Part shown: one piece after another, positions 1-9,003 of the stretch
Position numbering within the stretch: position 1 is the first letter of the stretch
How the letters are laid out: each line of letters starts with the position of its first letter
Origin: Candidatus Igneacidithiobacillus taupoensis
GTDB taxonomy: Bacteria > Pseudomonadota > Gammaproteobacteria > Acidithiobacillales > Acidithiobacillaceae
Assembly (NCBI GenBank): GCA_021375695.1
Contig: JAEPKX010000007.1
Span: 1-60,160, forward strand
DNA: 60,160 nucleotides
Direction of reading: 5' to 3'
The notes under the pieces: generated by a model
Told to the model about the DNA's origin: nothing
Database searches by the model: none
Seen by the model: the letters and a program-made list of their open reading frames with translations, nothing else
Translations under genes and position numbers: made by a program

Positions 1-95
1 GCGCCCAGAATCACGGAGCGATGGGAGATCGATTTATCACCGGGTACCCGAAGCCTACCTCGCAGACGGCCTCCGGATTGAACGAGATAGTCCAT
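1..95 (-). CDS. aroA: 3-phosphoshikimate 1-carboxyvinyltransferase (EPSP synthase), N-terminal part
   Basis: Only the first 31 codons lie in the window; the gene runs off the left edge. From the ATG at 95 the frame reads MDYLVQSGGRLRGRLRVPGD and then KSISHRSVILG, the hallmark N-terminus of EPSP synthase; the PGDKSISHR motif binds phosphoenolpyruvate and shikimate 3-phosphate. The enzyme makes EPSP in the sixth step of the shikimate pathway. It begins 8 bases after the tyrA stop, with GAGGA from the tyrA end as a plausible ribosome site. The tyrA-aroA order is common in proteobacteria. The identification is firm despite the short length. Confidence 0.9.
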   Translation of the reverse strand, partial: MDYLVQSGGRLRGRLRVPGDKSISHRSVILG

Positions 96-103
96 ACAAA
101 TCC

Positions 104-982
104 TCAGTGGGGAGGAAAGAGAAAACGAGAGCGTGCCTCTTGCCCTTGCGCCAGGAAATTTTCCAGGGAAGTCGCATCGGCATGCTCCAGGAATGCTTCC
201 ACCTGGGCCAGTCGCTTTCGAAAATTGCGCAACTCTTGCCCGACCGCTTCGCGATTGCCCAGGAGAATCTCGGTCCACAGTTTGGGATTGGCTGCGGCAA
301 TACGACTAAAGTCCCGTAGCCCGCCACCGGCACAATTCCACAGTTCTTTGCGCTCGGCAAAGCCAGCAAGATAGGCAAAGGCCAGCAAATGGGGCAAATG
401 ACTGGTTGCAGCCATGATCATATCGTGCTTCCTGCCGTCCAGGATCAGCAACTCCGCCCCCAGAAATTGCCAGAACGCAGCCACCTGGGTTAGGGCTTGG
501 GCCGGGCCATCGCTGCCAGGGCAGAGCACGCAACGATAGTCCTGATAGAGTTCCGCCGATGCACTGCCAAAACCGCGCCCTTCCGAACCAATCAAAGGGT
601 GGGAAGAAACATAGCGCTTTCCCAAAAGGGATTCTCCCAGGGTCAGCAGATCCCCCTTAACACTCGCCAAATCCGTCACCATGGCAGCGGCAGGAAGCCG
701 CTCGCTGGCCAGGACAAGATAACTGGAAAGATGGGCCGGTGGCACGGCCAGAATCAGAAAATCCAATTGCTCCCAGGGTAATTCCGAAACTTCGGCATAG
801 AGCCCGGTAAAAATGGATTTTCCCGATGCATCCTGCGCTTTGGCCGCCAGATGGAGATCTTCCGGGCTGCCGCCAGCCCCCCACAAGGCCCCCGCGTATC
901 CATGGGCACGCAGTGCCAGGGCGAGACTGCCACCCATGAGACCCAGACCAATGATTGCGATCCGCGAAAAAGGAATGACCAA
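104..982 (-). CDS. tyrA: Prephenate dehydrogenase
   Basis: Oxidative decarboxylation of prephenate to 4-hydroxyphenylpyruvate for tyrosine; cytoplasmic. The N-terminus RIAIIGLGLMGGSLALAL is a Rossmann GxGxxG dinucleotide site, followed by a TyrA-like helical C-terminal half containing GGGLRDFSRIA. About 292 residues, normal for a monofunctional TyrA with no chorismate mutase domain. I place the start at the TTG at 982 because AGGA lies about 7 bases upstream and the Rossmann motif follows within 10 residues; a longer frame to 1102 would lie inside aroF. It follows aroF by 8 bases. Use of arogenate as well as prephenate cannot be judged from sequence. Confidence 0.9.
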   Translation of the reverse strand: MVIPFSRIAIIGLGLMGGSLALALRAHGYAGALWGAGGSPEDLHLAAKAQDASGKSIFTGLYAEVSELPWEQLDFLILAVPPAHLSSYLVLASERLPAAAMVTDLASVKGDLLTLGESLLGKRYVSSHPLIGSEGRGFGSASAELYQDYRCVLCPGSDGPAQALTQVAAFWQFLGAELLILDGRKHDMIMAATSHLPHLLAFAYLAGFAERKELWNCAGGGLRDFSRIAAANPKLWTEILLGNREAVGQELRNFRKRLAQVEAFLEHADATSLENFLAQGQEARSRFLFPPH

Positions 983-990
983 TGGCGATC

Positions 991-2007
991 CTAGAGAGTA
1001 CGATCCATGGCTAGAGCCAGCCGGCGCAGTTCGCCCATCAGGCTGGTCAACTGCTCCGGACTCAAGGCCTGGTCCGCATCGCACCAGGCTTCCTCGGGAC
1101 AAGGATGGGACTCGATCAGCAAACCATCGGCACCAGCGGCAATGGCCGCTTTGGCCAAAGCTGGTACCAACCAGGATTTTCCACCCGCATGACTGGGATC
1201 CACAATCACCGGTAGGTGGGTTTCTTTCTTGAGGAAAGGGATGGCGGTAACGTCGAGGATATTGCGATAACTGGTTTCAAAACCGCGTATCCCCCGCTCG
1301 GCAAAAATAATCTTGTGGTTGCCATGGGCGGCAATGTATTCGGCGGCCATCAACCATTCCTTGACCGTGGCTGCCATGCCCCGCTTGAGGATCACCGGCA
1401 CGTCCAGTCGACCCACCTCCTTGAGGAGATCAAAGTTTTGCATGTTGCGGGTACCGATCTGGATGACATCCACCTTTTTTTCCAGAAAAAGGTCGATCTT
1501 GCGGACATCCATGAGCTCGGTGACGATGGGTAGATCGTATGCATCGGCAGCCGTCCGGAAAAAATCGAGGCCTTCGTCACCTACCCCCTGAAAGGTGTAC
1601 GGACTCGTCCTTGGCTTGAATGCACCACCACGCATGAGCCGACAGCCCGCCGCGCGCACTGCAGCAGCACTGGCGAGCATCTGCTCGGGGGTTTCGACCG
1701 AGCAGGGGCCGGCAATGACCTGAATCTCTGGACCACCAAAGGGAATTCCACGGACCTCGATGATACTATCCGTAGCCTTGAACTCCCGACTGACCAATTT
1801 GTACGGTTTGAGAATGGGCATGACCTGTTCCACGGCGGGCAAGGATTCCAGCATCCCCTCGGCAATCAGACGTTCGTCGCCAATGAGCCCGACGACGGTC
1901 CGCTCGGAACCATTGCTGACCATGGGGGTCAGACCCAATTCCCGGATCCGGCGCAGAAGCTGCTCCCGCTGCTCGGCCGTAGCCTCCGGCTTGACGATGA
2001 CGATCAT
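991..2007 (-). CDS. aroF: 3-deoxy-7-phosphoheptulonate synthase (DAHP synthase, type I-beta with N-terminal regulatory domain)
   Basis: Condenses phosphoenolpyruvate with erythrose 4-phosphate, the first step of aromatic synthesis. Residues 1 to about 75 (MIVIVKPEATAEQREQLLRR...) form the ferredoxin-like, ACT-like extension seen in Thermotoga-type enzymes. The barrel follows with AGPCSVET, RGGAFKPRTSPYTFQG, QIGTRNMQNF and DPSHAGG. At 338 residues it fits the I-beta class rather than the about 350-residue E. coli AroFGH class. It lies between hisC (3-base gap) and tyrA (8-base gap). The N-terminal domain is where aromatic end products usually act; which one acts here is not visible. Confidence 0.92.
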   Translation of the reverse strand: MIVIVKPEATAEQREQLLRRIRELGLTPMVSNGSERTVVGLIGDERLIAEGMLESLPAVEQVMPILKPYKLVSREFKATDSIIEVRGIPFGGPEIQVIAGPCSVETPEQMLASAAAVRAAGCRLMRGGAFKPRTSPYTFQGVGDEGLDFFRTAADAYDLPIVTELMDVRKIDLFLEKKVDVIQIGTRNMQNFDLLKEVGRLDVPVILKRGMAATVKEWLMAAEYIAAHGNHKIIFAERGIRGFETSYRNILDVTAIPFLKKETHLPVIVDPSHAGGKSWLVPALAKAAIAAGADGLLIESHPCPEEAWCDADQALSPEQLTSLMGELRRLALAMDRTL

Positions 2008-2010
2008 GAC

Positions 2011-3102
2011 TTAGAGTACCTCACCCAATGACTGTAAAAAACGTTCGTTTTGTTCCGGCAAGCCGACACTGACGCGCAGATGGTCGGGAAGACCATAGGC
2101 TCGCAGGGGCCGAATGATGACTCCCTTACGCAACAAGGCATCATAGACCTCCGCCCCCCGTCCCGGCACCAAAAAAGTGATGAAATTGCCTGCCGCCGGC
2201 AAAGTTGTCAATCCAAGCTCCTGAAGCCCTTGCTGCAAACGCTGTAGACCCTTGTTGTTGTTTGCTATGGTGGCCTGTAGGTGTTCGTCATCGAACAACG
2301 CGGCCAAGGCCGCCTCCTGGGCAAGGGAGTTGACGTTGAAGGGCAGCCGCAAGCGTTCCAGTACAGCAACAAGCTCTGCTCCCGCCATCCCATAACCACA
2401 GCGCAGGGCTGCCAGGCCATAGGCTTTGCTAAAGGTCCGCAACACCAGCAAATTGGCATGTTGCCCCAGATACGAAGGGCCACGAGGATAATCTTCCCCG
2501 ACCGGCATGAGTTCGGCGTACGCCTCGTCCAGCACGACGATGACCGACTTTGGCACTTGCTCCAGCAGCCGGACCAGCGCCTGATTGTCAAAACTCGTGC
2601 CCGTCGGATTGTTGGGATTGGCCAGAAAGAGCAACACCGTTTGCTCGTCCACGGCTGCTGCCATGGCCGCCAGGTCGTGGCCATAGTGCTGGGCCGGAAC
2701 GACCTGGACCGAGGCCCCCACGGCGCGCGCGGCAATAGCATAGGAGGCAAAGGCGTATTGGGAAACGACGACAGTACGACCCGGCCCGGCAAAGGCTCGC
2801 ACCAGCATATGGATGATCTCGTCGGAACCATTACCGAGAATGATCTGTTCCGGCTCCAGGCCATGTTGCCGGGCCAGGGCTTGGCGTAGACGGGGGGCAG
2901 TGCCCTCGGGATAGAGTGCCAAATCCTGCAGGGCAGCCTCGATGGCGGCCTGGGCCTTGGGGCCAGGACCCAGGGGATTTTCATTGGAGGCGAGTTTGAT
3001 GGCCGCGGTAATTCCCAACTCTCGTTCCAACTCCGCCAAGGGTTTGCCAGGCTGATAAGGAGTCAGCTCCGCTATCCACCGCAAGGGCTGCCATTGCGCC
3101 AT
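2011..3102 (-). CDS. hisC: Histidinol-phosphate aminotransferase
   Basis: A PLP-dependent fold-type I aminotransferase of 363 residues. Visible are the N-terminal LASNENPLGPGPKA, NGSDEIIHMLVRAF, the LANPNNPTGT segment and the PLP-lysine motif RTFSKAYGLAALRCGYG. These are HisC hallmarks. In the gyrA-serC-pheA-hisC-tyrA-aroA clusters of proteobacteria such HisC paralogues often also transaminate phenylpyruvate and 4-hydroxyphenylpyruvate, which would suit this neighbourhood; that dual role is inference. The ATG at 3102 overlaps the pheA TAA by one base (TAATG), implying translational coupling. Confidence 0.92.
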   Translation of the reverse strand: MAQWQPLRWIAELTPYQPGKPLAELERELGITAAIKLASNENPLGPGPKAQAAIEAALQDLALYPEGTAPRLRQALARQHGLEPEQIILGNGSDEIIHMLVRAFAGPGRTVVVSQYAFASYAIAARAVGASVQVVPAQHYGHDLAAMAAAVDEQTVLLFLANPNNPTGTSFDNQALVRLLEQVPKSVIVVLDEAYAELMPVGEDYPRGPSYLGQHANLLVLRTFSKAYGLAALRCGYGMAGAELVAVLERLRLPFNVNSLAQEAALAALFDDEHLQATIANNNKGLQRLQQGLQELGLTTLPAAGNFITFLVPGRGAEVYDALLRKGVIIRPLRAYGLPDHLRVSVGLPEQNERFLQSLGEVL

Positions 3103-4193
3103 TACTGTACTCCTTTGGGATAACTACCCAGGACCCGCAAAAAGGCCGCGTTGTCTTGCAGTTCCGCCAAGGTGGACTGCACCTGGGGGTCTTGCTGATG
3201 GCCCAGAAAATCCAGGAAGAAGAGATATTGCCAACGGGCCCAGCGGGCAGGGCGCGACTCGATGCGGGTAATACTGATACCCGCCTTGGCAAAGGGGGTG
3301 AGGAGGGAATGGAGCGCCCCGGCACGATGGGCCCCTCCCAAAACAATACTGGTCTTGTCATTACCCGTGGGACGAGTTGCAATCTTGCCAATGGCCCAGA
3401 AACGGGTGCTATTTTCCGGATTGTCCTCAATCCCCTGCACCAGCACGGGCAGCCCCACAATTTCTGCAGCGGTCTGCGTAGAAATGGCTGCCCCTTGGGA
3501 ATCCTGAGCGGCCCGACGTGCCGCCTCGGCATTGCTTGGCGCGTCGCAGAGTTCTGCCTGGGGCAGATTCTGGGCCAGCCATTGGCGACACTGGGCACGA
3601 GTCTGATAATGGACATGGACCCGCCGGATATCCTGCAGAGGGATGGCCGAGAGGAGATTGTGAACAATGCGCAATTCCAGTTCGCCACAGATTTGCAGGG
3701 GATAATCCAGGAGCAGATCCAGGGTTTGATGAACCGAGCCTTCGGTGCTGTTCTCTACAGGCACTACCCCAAACTGGGCATTGCCGGCATCGGTTTGTCG
3801 GAAGATCTCGGCAATACTGGGTACGGGCAGCAAGCGCGCCGAGTGACCAAAATGTCGTTGGGCAGCCATTTGCGAAAAGGTTCCTTCCGGACCCAGATAG
3901 GCCACTTGCAAGGACTCCTCCAGGGCAAGACCGGCGGACATGATTTCCCGAAAGATCCAGGCAATCTGCTCGTCGGTGAAAGGCCCAGGATTGGCGGCCA
4001 TGACCCGGCGCAGGATCTTTGCTTCGCGATCAGGATGATAGAACTGCGTGGAACCAACCTGCCGTTTCCATTCACCGACCTGTTGGGTCAGACGTCCTCG
4101 CTCTCCAAGCAGGGCCAGGATACGATCATCGATAGCATCGATTTCTGCCCGCAATTGCTCCAGGACCTGCTGCGGTTTTCTTGCTTCAGCCAT
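3102..4193 (-). CDS. pheA: Bifunctional chorismate mutase / prephenate dehydratase (P-protein)
   Basis: Converts chorismate to prephenate and then to phenylpyruvate. About 363 residues with three modules: an AroQ chorismate mutase helix bundle at roughly 1 to 95 (LRAEIDAIDDRILALLGER), a prephenate dehydratase domain from about 97 (VAYLGPEGTFSQMAA, VVPVENSTEGSV, NSTRFWAIG) and a C-terminal ACT domain with GALHSLLTPFAKAGI and ESRP, the phenylalanine feedback site. The ATG at 4193 lies 8 bases inside the end of serC; an in-frame TTG at 4205 would add four residues. Neither has a strong ribosome site, so translation probably couples to serC. Confidence 0.93.
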   Translation of the reverse strand: MAEARKPQQVLEQLRAEIDAIDDRILALLGERGRLTQQVGEWKRQVGSTQFYHPDREAKILRRVMAANPGPFTDEQIAWIFREIMSAGLALEESLQVAYLGPEGTFSQMAAQRHFGHSARLLPVPSIAEIFRQTDAGNAQFGVVPVENSTEGSVHQTLDLLLDYPLQICGELELRIVHNLLSAIPLQDIRRVHVHYQTRAQCRQWLAQNLPQAELCDAPSNAEAARRAAQDSQGAAISTQTAAEIVGLPVLVQGIEDNPENSTRFWAIGKIATRPTGNDKTSIVLGGAHRAGALHSLLTPFAKAGISITRIESRPARWARWQYLFFLDFLGHQQDPQVQSTLAELQDNAAFLRVLGSYPKGVQ

Positions 4194-5268
4194 GGCGTCG
4201 GGCAAAATCGGCGAGAAAGTCGATCAGCGCATGTACCCCTGCTTCGGGCATGGCGTTGTAGAGAGAGGCTCGCAAGCCGCCCAGCAAACGGTGCCCTTTG
4301 AGCTGCAAAAGTCCAGCCTCCTCCGCTTCCTGGCAAAATATGGGGGTCAATGCCTCGTCGTGGAGATGAAAGGGAACGTTCATCCGCGAACGGTTGGCTA
4401 GCGCAACCTCATTGCGATAAAAACCTCCCGATGCATCGATGGCGGCATACAGGGCCTGGGCCTTGCGGGCATTCCGTTCGGCCATGACTGCCAGACCACC
4501 CTGATCGAGGAGCCAGCGAAATACCAAGCCCGCCACGTAAATAGCAAAGGTAGGTGGGGTGTTGTAAAGGGAGTGGTGCTCCGCCTGCACCGCATAGTTG
4601 AGCAAGGTCGGCACCTGGGCTTGCGCCTTACCGAGCAGATCCTCCCGCACGATCACCAAAGTCATACCAGCAGGTCCAATATTTTTCTGGGCACCTGCAT
4701 ACACCAGACCAAACTTTTGCACAGCGAGGGGCTTGGAAAGAAGATTGGAGGAGGCATCACTGACCAGAGGAATGCCTTCTAGGTCCGGGGTGAAATCAAA
4801 CTCAACGCCATCGATGGTCTCATTGTCGGCAATATGACAGTAGCGATGATCCTTGTGGAGCTGCCAATCCTCCTGTCGCGGCACTGCGTGATCGGCGACG
4901 TGGGCATTATCGGCAACGATATCGATGTCGCCAAGGCGCTGGGCTTCCTTGGCGGCAAGACGCGACCAAATTCCCGTCAAGACATAAGCCCCCCGTCCAC
5001 CAGCCAGAAGATTCAAGGGAACCATGGAAAATTGCAGGCTGGCCCCCCCTTGCAGAAAAAGCACCCGGTAATTCTCGGGGATCTCCAGGAGCTGGCGGAG
5101 ATCTGCCTCCGCTTGGGCAATGATCCCGCTGAATTCCTTGCCACGATGGCTCATTTCCATGACCGACATGCCCGATCCATGCCAATTGGGCAACTCTTCC
5201 TGGACTTGCTGGAGAACGGGCTTGGGCAATACTGCCGGACCTGCACTGAAGTTGTAGACAGGATTCAT
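4186..5268 (-). CDS. serC: Phosphoserine aminotransferase
   Basis: Transfers the amino group from glutamate to 3-phosphohydroxypyruvate in serine synthesis, and acts in pyridoxal phosphate synthesis. The start at 5268 gives [15 protein letters not shown], the standard SerC N-terminus, and 360 residues, the usual length. The PLP lysine is in [14 protein letters not shown], and [14 protein letters not shown] and the C-terminal [16 protein letters not shown] are typical. The open frame reaches 5556, but that extension lies wholly inside gyrA. ATG and the gyrA TGA overlap as ATGA. The gyrA-serC-pheA order is widely conserved in proteobacteria. Confidence 0.95.
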   Translation of the reverse strand: MNPVYNFSAGPAVLPKPVLQQVQEELPNWHGSGMSVMEMSHRGKEFSGIIAQAEADLRQLLEIPENYRVLFLQGGASLQFSMVPLNLLAGGRGAYVLTGIWSRLAAKEAQRLGDIDIVADNAHVADHAVPRQEDWQLHKDHRYCHIADNETIDGVEFDFTPDLEGIPLVSDASSNLLSKPLAVQKFGLVYAGAQKNIGPAGMTLVIVREDLLGKAQAQVPTLLNYAVQAEHHSLYNTPPTFAIYVAGLVFRWLLDQGGLAVMAERNARKAQALYAAIDASGGFYRNEVALANRSRMNVPFHLHDEALTPIFCQEAEEAGLLQLKGHRLLGGLRASLYNAMPEAGVHALIDFLADFARRHG

Positions 5269-7814
5269 TGGTCCTCCATGGGTAATTCCCCTTGTCCGGG
5301 TGCAGAGTCCTCTGCGGAATCGGCAATGAGCGCCAGACCAGCCAAGCTTTCTCCTTCCGCCAACTGAATCAAGCGCACTCCCTGGGCATTGCGGCCCGTG
5401 CGGCGGATCTCGTTCACGGCTATGCGGATCAGGGTTCCACCGTCCGAAACCAACATCAACTCGTCGTTCTCCTGCACCGCCAAAGCCCCCACTACCTTGC
5501 CATTGCGGGTATTGGTCTGCATGGCAATGACCCCCTTGCCGCCGCGATTGGTGCAACGATAATCGGCCACTGGAGTCAGCTTGCCAAAGCCCTTGGTAGT
5601 AGCCGTGAGAATCACCTGGCCAGGATCGACCAATTGTGCCGAAATGACCCGGTCATCTTCTGCCAGGGAAATACCGCGTACCCCCCGGGCCGAACGTCCC
5701 ACGGGTCGGACCCGTTGTTCCGGGAAGCGTATGGCCATCCCATCGCGGGTAAAGAGCATGAATTCCCGTTTTCCATCGGAAAGGCAAACTGCAACCAGAC
5801 GATCGCCAGGATCCAGGTTGATGGCATTGATTCCTTGGCTGCGGGGGCGGGAATAGTCCATCAGCGGCGTTTTTTTGACCACTCCATGGGATGTCACCAT
5901 ACAGACATACTGCCCTTCCTGGAATTCCCGCACGGGTAGGACCGTGGTAATCCGTTCGCTGGGCGCCAGGGAAAGAAGATTGACGATGGGCTTGCCCCGC
6001 GCCCCGCGCCCCGCCTGGGGTAGTTGATATACCTTTTGCCAGAAGACCTTGCCGAGATTGCTGAAGAACAGGACATAGGCATGGGTGGAGGCCACGAACA
6101 TCCGTTCCACAAAATCCTCTTCCCGGGTGGTGGTGGCAATTTTACCACGGCCACCGCGACGCTGGGCATTGAAGGCGGTAACCGGCTGCGCCTTGACGTA
6201 ACCCGCATGGGTGAAGGTCACCACCATCTCTTCTTCGGTAATGAGGTCCTCGTTGCTGATTTCTCCCGTATTGGCAACGATCTGGCTACGGCGCGGATCG
6301 GAATACTGGTCACGAATGTTGACCAACTCTTCCCGCACCACCGCCATGAGTCTTTCCTCTGAAGCCAAAATGGCCAATAACTCTCCAATCCGCTCCAAAA
6401 GACGCAAATATTCTTCCCGAATCCTGTCTTGCTCCAGGCCCGTCAGGCGGTGCAGGCGCAAGTCGAGAATGGCTTGCGCCTGCACCTCGGATAAATGATA
6501 CCCGCCCCCCTGCAAGCCGGCAGAAGGTTCACCCCGTTCCCGTAACAGGGCTGCCACCATCCCGGGATCCCAGGCCCTGGCAAGCATTTGTGCCTTGGCC
6601 TCGGCAGGAGTAGCGGCAGCGCGGATCAGGGCAATGAGAGGATCGATATTGGCCAGGGCCACGGCCAGACCCTCGAGGACGTGGGCCCGTTCCCGGGCTT
6701 TGCGCAAATCAAAAATACTGCGGCGGGTAATAACTTCGCGCCGGTGCCGCAAAAAGGCTTGCAAGAGCTCCCGCAGGGACAGGGTCCGCGGTGCTCCATC
6801 CAGGAGAGCGACGCTATTGATGTTAAAGGTGGTCTGCATGGCCGTGTGCTGATACAGATTATTCAGCACCACATCGCCATTGGCGTCGCGCTTTAACTCA
6901 AGGACGATGCGCATACCCGACTTATCTGACTCGTCGCGCAAATCGGCAATGCCTTCCAGGCGCTTTTCCTTGACCATTTCGGCAATGCGCTCGATCAGCC
7001 GGGCCTTGTTCACCTGGTATGGCAGCTCACTGACAATGATGCTCTGGCGACCGGACTTTTGGTCCGTCTCGAATTCCGCGCGGGCCCGCATGATGACCCG
7101 ACCACGACCCGTTCGATACGCCTCGCGCGCCCCTTCCTGGCCAAGGATCAATCCAGCCGTTGGAAAATCGGGGGCGGGCACCAGGGAGAAGAGGGCCTCC
7201 TCCGGGAGGTCTGGATCATCCACCAGGGCAATACAGGCAGTCAGGATCTCGCCCAGATTATGGGGCGGGATATTGGTGGCCATGCCCACGGCAATCCCTG
7301 CAGCCCCATTGACAAGCAAGTTCGGAATCCGCGCCGGCAACACCAGCGGCTCCATTTCTTTTTCATCATAGTTAGGGCCGAAATCGACAGTTTCCTTGTC
7401 AATATCTGCGAGCATCTCGTGGGCAATGCGGGCCATCCGCACTTCCGTATAGCGCATGGCCGCTGGACTATCTCCATCCACCGAACCAAAATTTCCCTGC
7501 CCATCAATAAGGGGGTAGCGCATGGAAAAGTCCTGGGCCATGCGCACGATGGTGTCATAGACTGCCGTATCACCGTGGGGATGATATTTACCAATCACAT
7601 CGCCCACCACGCGGGCTGATTTCTTGTAAGGTTTATTCCAGTCGTTGCCCATCTCGTGCATGGCAAAGAGCACCCGCCGATGCACCGGTTTGAGTCCATC
7701 CCGGACATCGGGAAGGGCGCGCCCGACGATGACACTCATGGCGTAGTCGAGATAGGACTGACGCATTTCCTGCTCAAGACTCACAGGAATGGTCTCTTTG
7801 GCGAAATCGGACAT
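5265..7814 (-). CDS. gyrA: DNA gyrase subunit A
   Basis: The breakage-reunion subunit of the GyrA2B2 topoisomerase that introduces negative supercoils. 849 residues. The catalytic tyrosine is Y122 in AAMRYTE. The quinolone region reads [16 protein letters not shown] with T83 and D87; Thr at 83 is a natural variant in several genera, so it is not by itself evidence of resistance. The GyrA box QRRGGRG near residue 545 separates this from ParC and supports DNA wrapping. The C-terminal half holds the beta-pinwheel repeats. First gene downstream of the extended -10 promoter at 7848-7856, with a 64-base gap after mtnA. Confidence 0.97.
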   Translation of the reverse strand: MSDFAKETIPVSLEQEMRQSYLDYAMSVIVGRALPDVRDGLKPVHRRVLFAMHEMGNDWNKPYKKSARVVGDVIGKYHPHGDTAVYDTIVRMAQDFSMRYPLIDGQGNFGSVDGDSPAAMRYTEVRMARIAHEMLADIDKETVDFGPNYDEKEMEPLVLPARIPNLLVNGAAGIAVGMATNIPPHNLGEILTACIALVDDPDLPEEALFSLVPAPDFPTAGLILGQEGAREAYRTGRGRVIMRARAEFETDQKSGRQSIIVSELPYQVNKARLIERIAEMVKEKRLEGIADLRDESDKSGMRIVLELKRDANGDVVLNNLYQHTAMQTTFNINSVALLDGAPRTLSLRELLQAFLRHRREVITRRSIFDLRKARERAHVLEGLAVALANIDPLIALIRAAATPAEAKAQMLARAWDPGMVAALLRERGEPSAGLQGGGYHLSEVQAQAILDLRLHRLTGLEQDRIREEYLRLLERIGELLAILASEERLMAVVREELVNIRDQYSDPRRSQIVANTGEISNEDLITEEEMVVTFTHAGYVKAQPVTAFNAQRRGGRGKIATTTREEDFVERMFVASTHAYVLFFSNLGKVFWQKVYQLPQAGRGARGKPIVNLLSLAPSERITTVLPVREFQEGQYVCMVTSHGVVKKTPLMDYSRPRSQGINAINLDPGDRLVAVCLSDGKREFMLFTRDGMAIRFPEQRVRPVGRSARGVRGISLAEDDRVISAQLVDPGQVILTATTKGFGKLTPVADYRCTNRGGKGVIAMQTNTRNGKVVGALAVQENDELMLVSDGGTLIRIAVNEIRRTGRNAQGVRLIQLAEGESLAGLALIADSAEDSAPGQGELPMEDQ

Positions 7815-7847
7815 GAATTAACCTTTTACCACGGTGGCAATCGCGGG

Positions 7848-7856
7848 ATTATGCCA
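7848..7856 (-). promoter_or_regulatory. Probable extended -10 promoter for gyrA
   Basis: On the minus strand TGGCATAAT (TGn plus CATAAT) ends about 33 bases before the gyrA ATG. No good -35 hexamer is visible at 16 to 18 bases, which fits an extended -10 promoter. Upstream mtnA could also read through. Confidence 0.45.
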
Positions 7857-7878
7857 GAAATCCCCGCAACGCGCACGG

Positions 7879-8907
7879 TCAGGGACGGAGTTTGGCAAGA
7901 TTCTCGGCAAAGGGTCCGTGGGCCACTCCTTGCTCGGTGATGATGGCCGTGATCAGCGCTGCCGGGGTCACGTCAAAGGCCGGATTGCGCACCGCTACTG
8001 CCGTGGGGGCTATTTCCTGCGCTCCACAACGACGTACTTCCTGCTCATCACGCTCTTCGATGACGATCCCCGCCCCGTTAGCAAGGGCAAAATCCACCGT
8101 ACTCAAAGGCGCTGCCACATAAAAGGGGATATGATGATAGTGGGCGAGAACTGCCAAAGAATAGGTTCCAATTTTATTGGCAGTATCACCGTTGGCTGCA
8201 ATGCGGTCGGCACCAACAATGACCGCCTGGATCTTGCCGGTTGCCATGAGATGCCCCGCGGCACTGTCCACGTTGAGCTGAAAAGGGATGCCTTCCTGCT
8301 GCAGTTCCCAGGCCGTGAGTCTCGCCCCCTGCAACCATGGACGAGTTTCATCGACATAGACCTGCCAGCGGTAGCCTCGCTCGAAGCCAGCACGAATTAC
8401 GCCCAGGGCCGTACCGTAGCCACCCGTAGCCAGGCTGCCGGTATTGCAGTGGGTCAAGATGCCGCCCTCGGTAGGCAGAAGGGCTGCTCCCAGTTGCCCC
8501 ATTCGCCGATTGTCGTTGATATCCTGGGCCAGGAGAGCCTGCGCAGCGCGCAATAATTCGGTATAGGCCTGGGCTGCGTCTGGCTGTTGCCGGGCCAATT
8601 CCGCTTGCTGCTGCACCGCCCAGGAAAGATTGACGGCAGTTGGGCGCGCCGCTTTGAGCACGTTCCCTGCCTCGCGCAAGCGGTCCCGCCAATGCAGGGA
8701 TCCCCCCGCCTCTCGCGCCGCCAGGGCCATGCCAAAGGCGGCTGTGATCCCGATGGCAGGAGCGCCTCGCACCACCATCTGGCCAATGGCCTGGGCGACT
8801 TCCAGACAGGTCGCCAAACGCAGATAGACCTCCTGGCCAGGCAACAGGCGTTGATCCAATAATTCCAGGGCATCATTGCGCCAGCGTATGGGTTCGATCT
8901 GGGTCAT
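7879..8907 (-). CDS. mtnA: S-methyl-5-thioribose-1-phosphate isomerase
   Basis: Isomerises methylthioribose 1-phosphate to methylthioribulose 1-phosphate in methionine salvage. 342 residues from the ATG at 8907 (MTQIEPIRWRNDALELLDQR). Conserved segments are VVRGAPAIGITAAFGMA, THCNTGSLATGGYGTALG with the catalytic cysteine, ETRPWLQGARLTAWEL and VGADRIAANGDTANKIGTY with the catalytic aspartate. These separate it from the related eIF2B subunits. The longer open frame to 9492 runs antisense through the next gene and is rejected. No other salvage gene is in the window; the gene sits alone upstream of gyrA. Confidence 0.93.
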   Translation of the reverse strand: MTQIEPIRWRNDALELLDQRLLPGQEVYLRLATCLEVAQAIGQMVVRGAPAIGITAAFGMALAAREAGGSLHWRDRLREAGNVLKAARPTAVNLSWAVQQQAELARQQPDAAQAYTELLRAAQALLAQDINDNRRMGQLGAALLPTEGGILTHCNTGSLATGGYGTALGVIRAGFERGYRWQVYVDETRPWLQGARLTAWELQQEGIPFQLNVDSAAGHLMATGKIQAVIVGADRIAANGDTANKIGTYSLAVLAHYHHIPFYVAAPLSTVDFALANGAGIVIEERDEQEVRRCGAQEIAPTAVAVRNPAFDVTPAALITAIITEQGVAHGPFAENLAKLRP

Positions 8908-8942
8908 GAGTAGGGCTTCCAAGCAGAGGGTTTTGCCAATGC

Positions 8943-8972
8943 AATATACGGGGGCGAGGCATGCCTGTACAA
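8943..8972 (-). promoter_or_regulatory. Probable sigma-70 promoter for mtnA
   Basis: Minus strand: -35 TTGTAC (8967-8972), an 18-base spacer, -10 TATATT (8943-8948), about 36 bases before the mtnA ATG. The 96-base gap is divergent, so a plus-strand promoter for the methyltransferase must overlap; TACAAT at about 8969-8974 is a candidate -10 there. Confidence 0.45.
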
Positions 8973-9003
8973 TGCCGACCTGCCAAATCATCGGAACAAG
9001 AAC

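Noticed and set aside
5265-7814. GyrA Thr83 as a quinolone-resistance change
   Set aside because: Threonine is the natural residue at this place in several genera, and D87 is unchanged.
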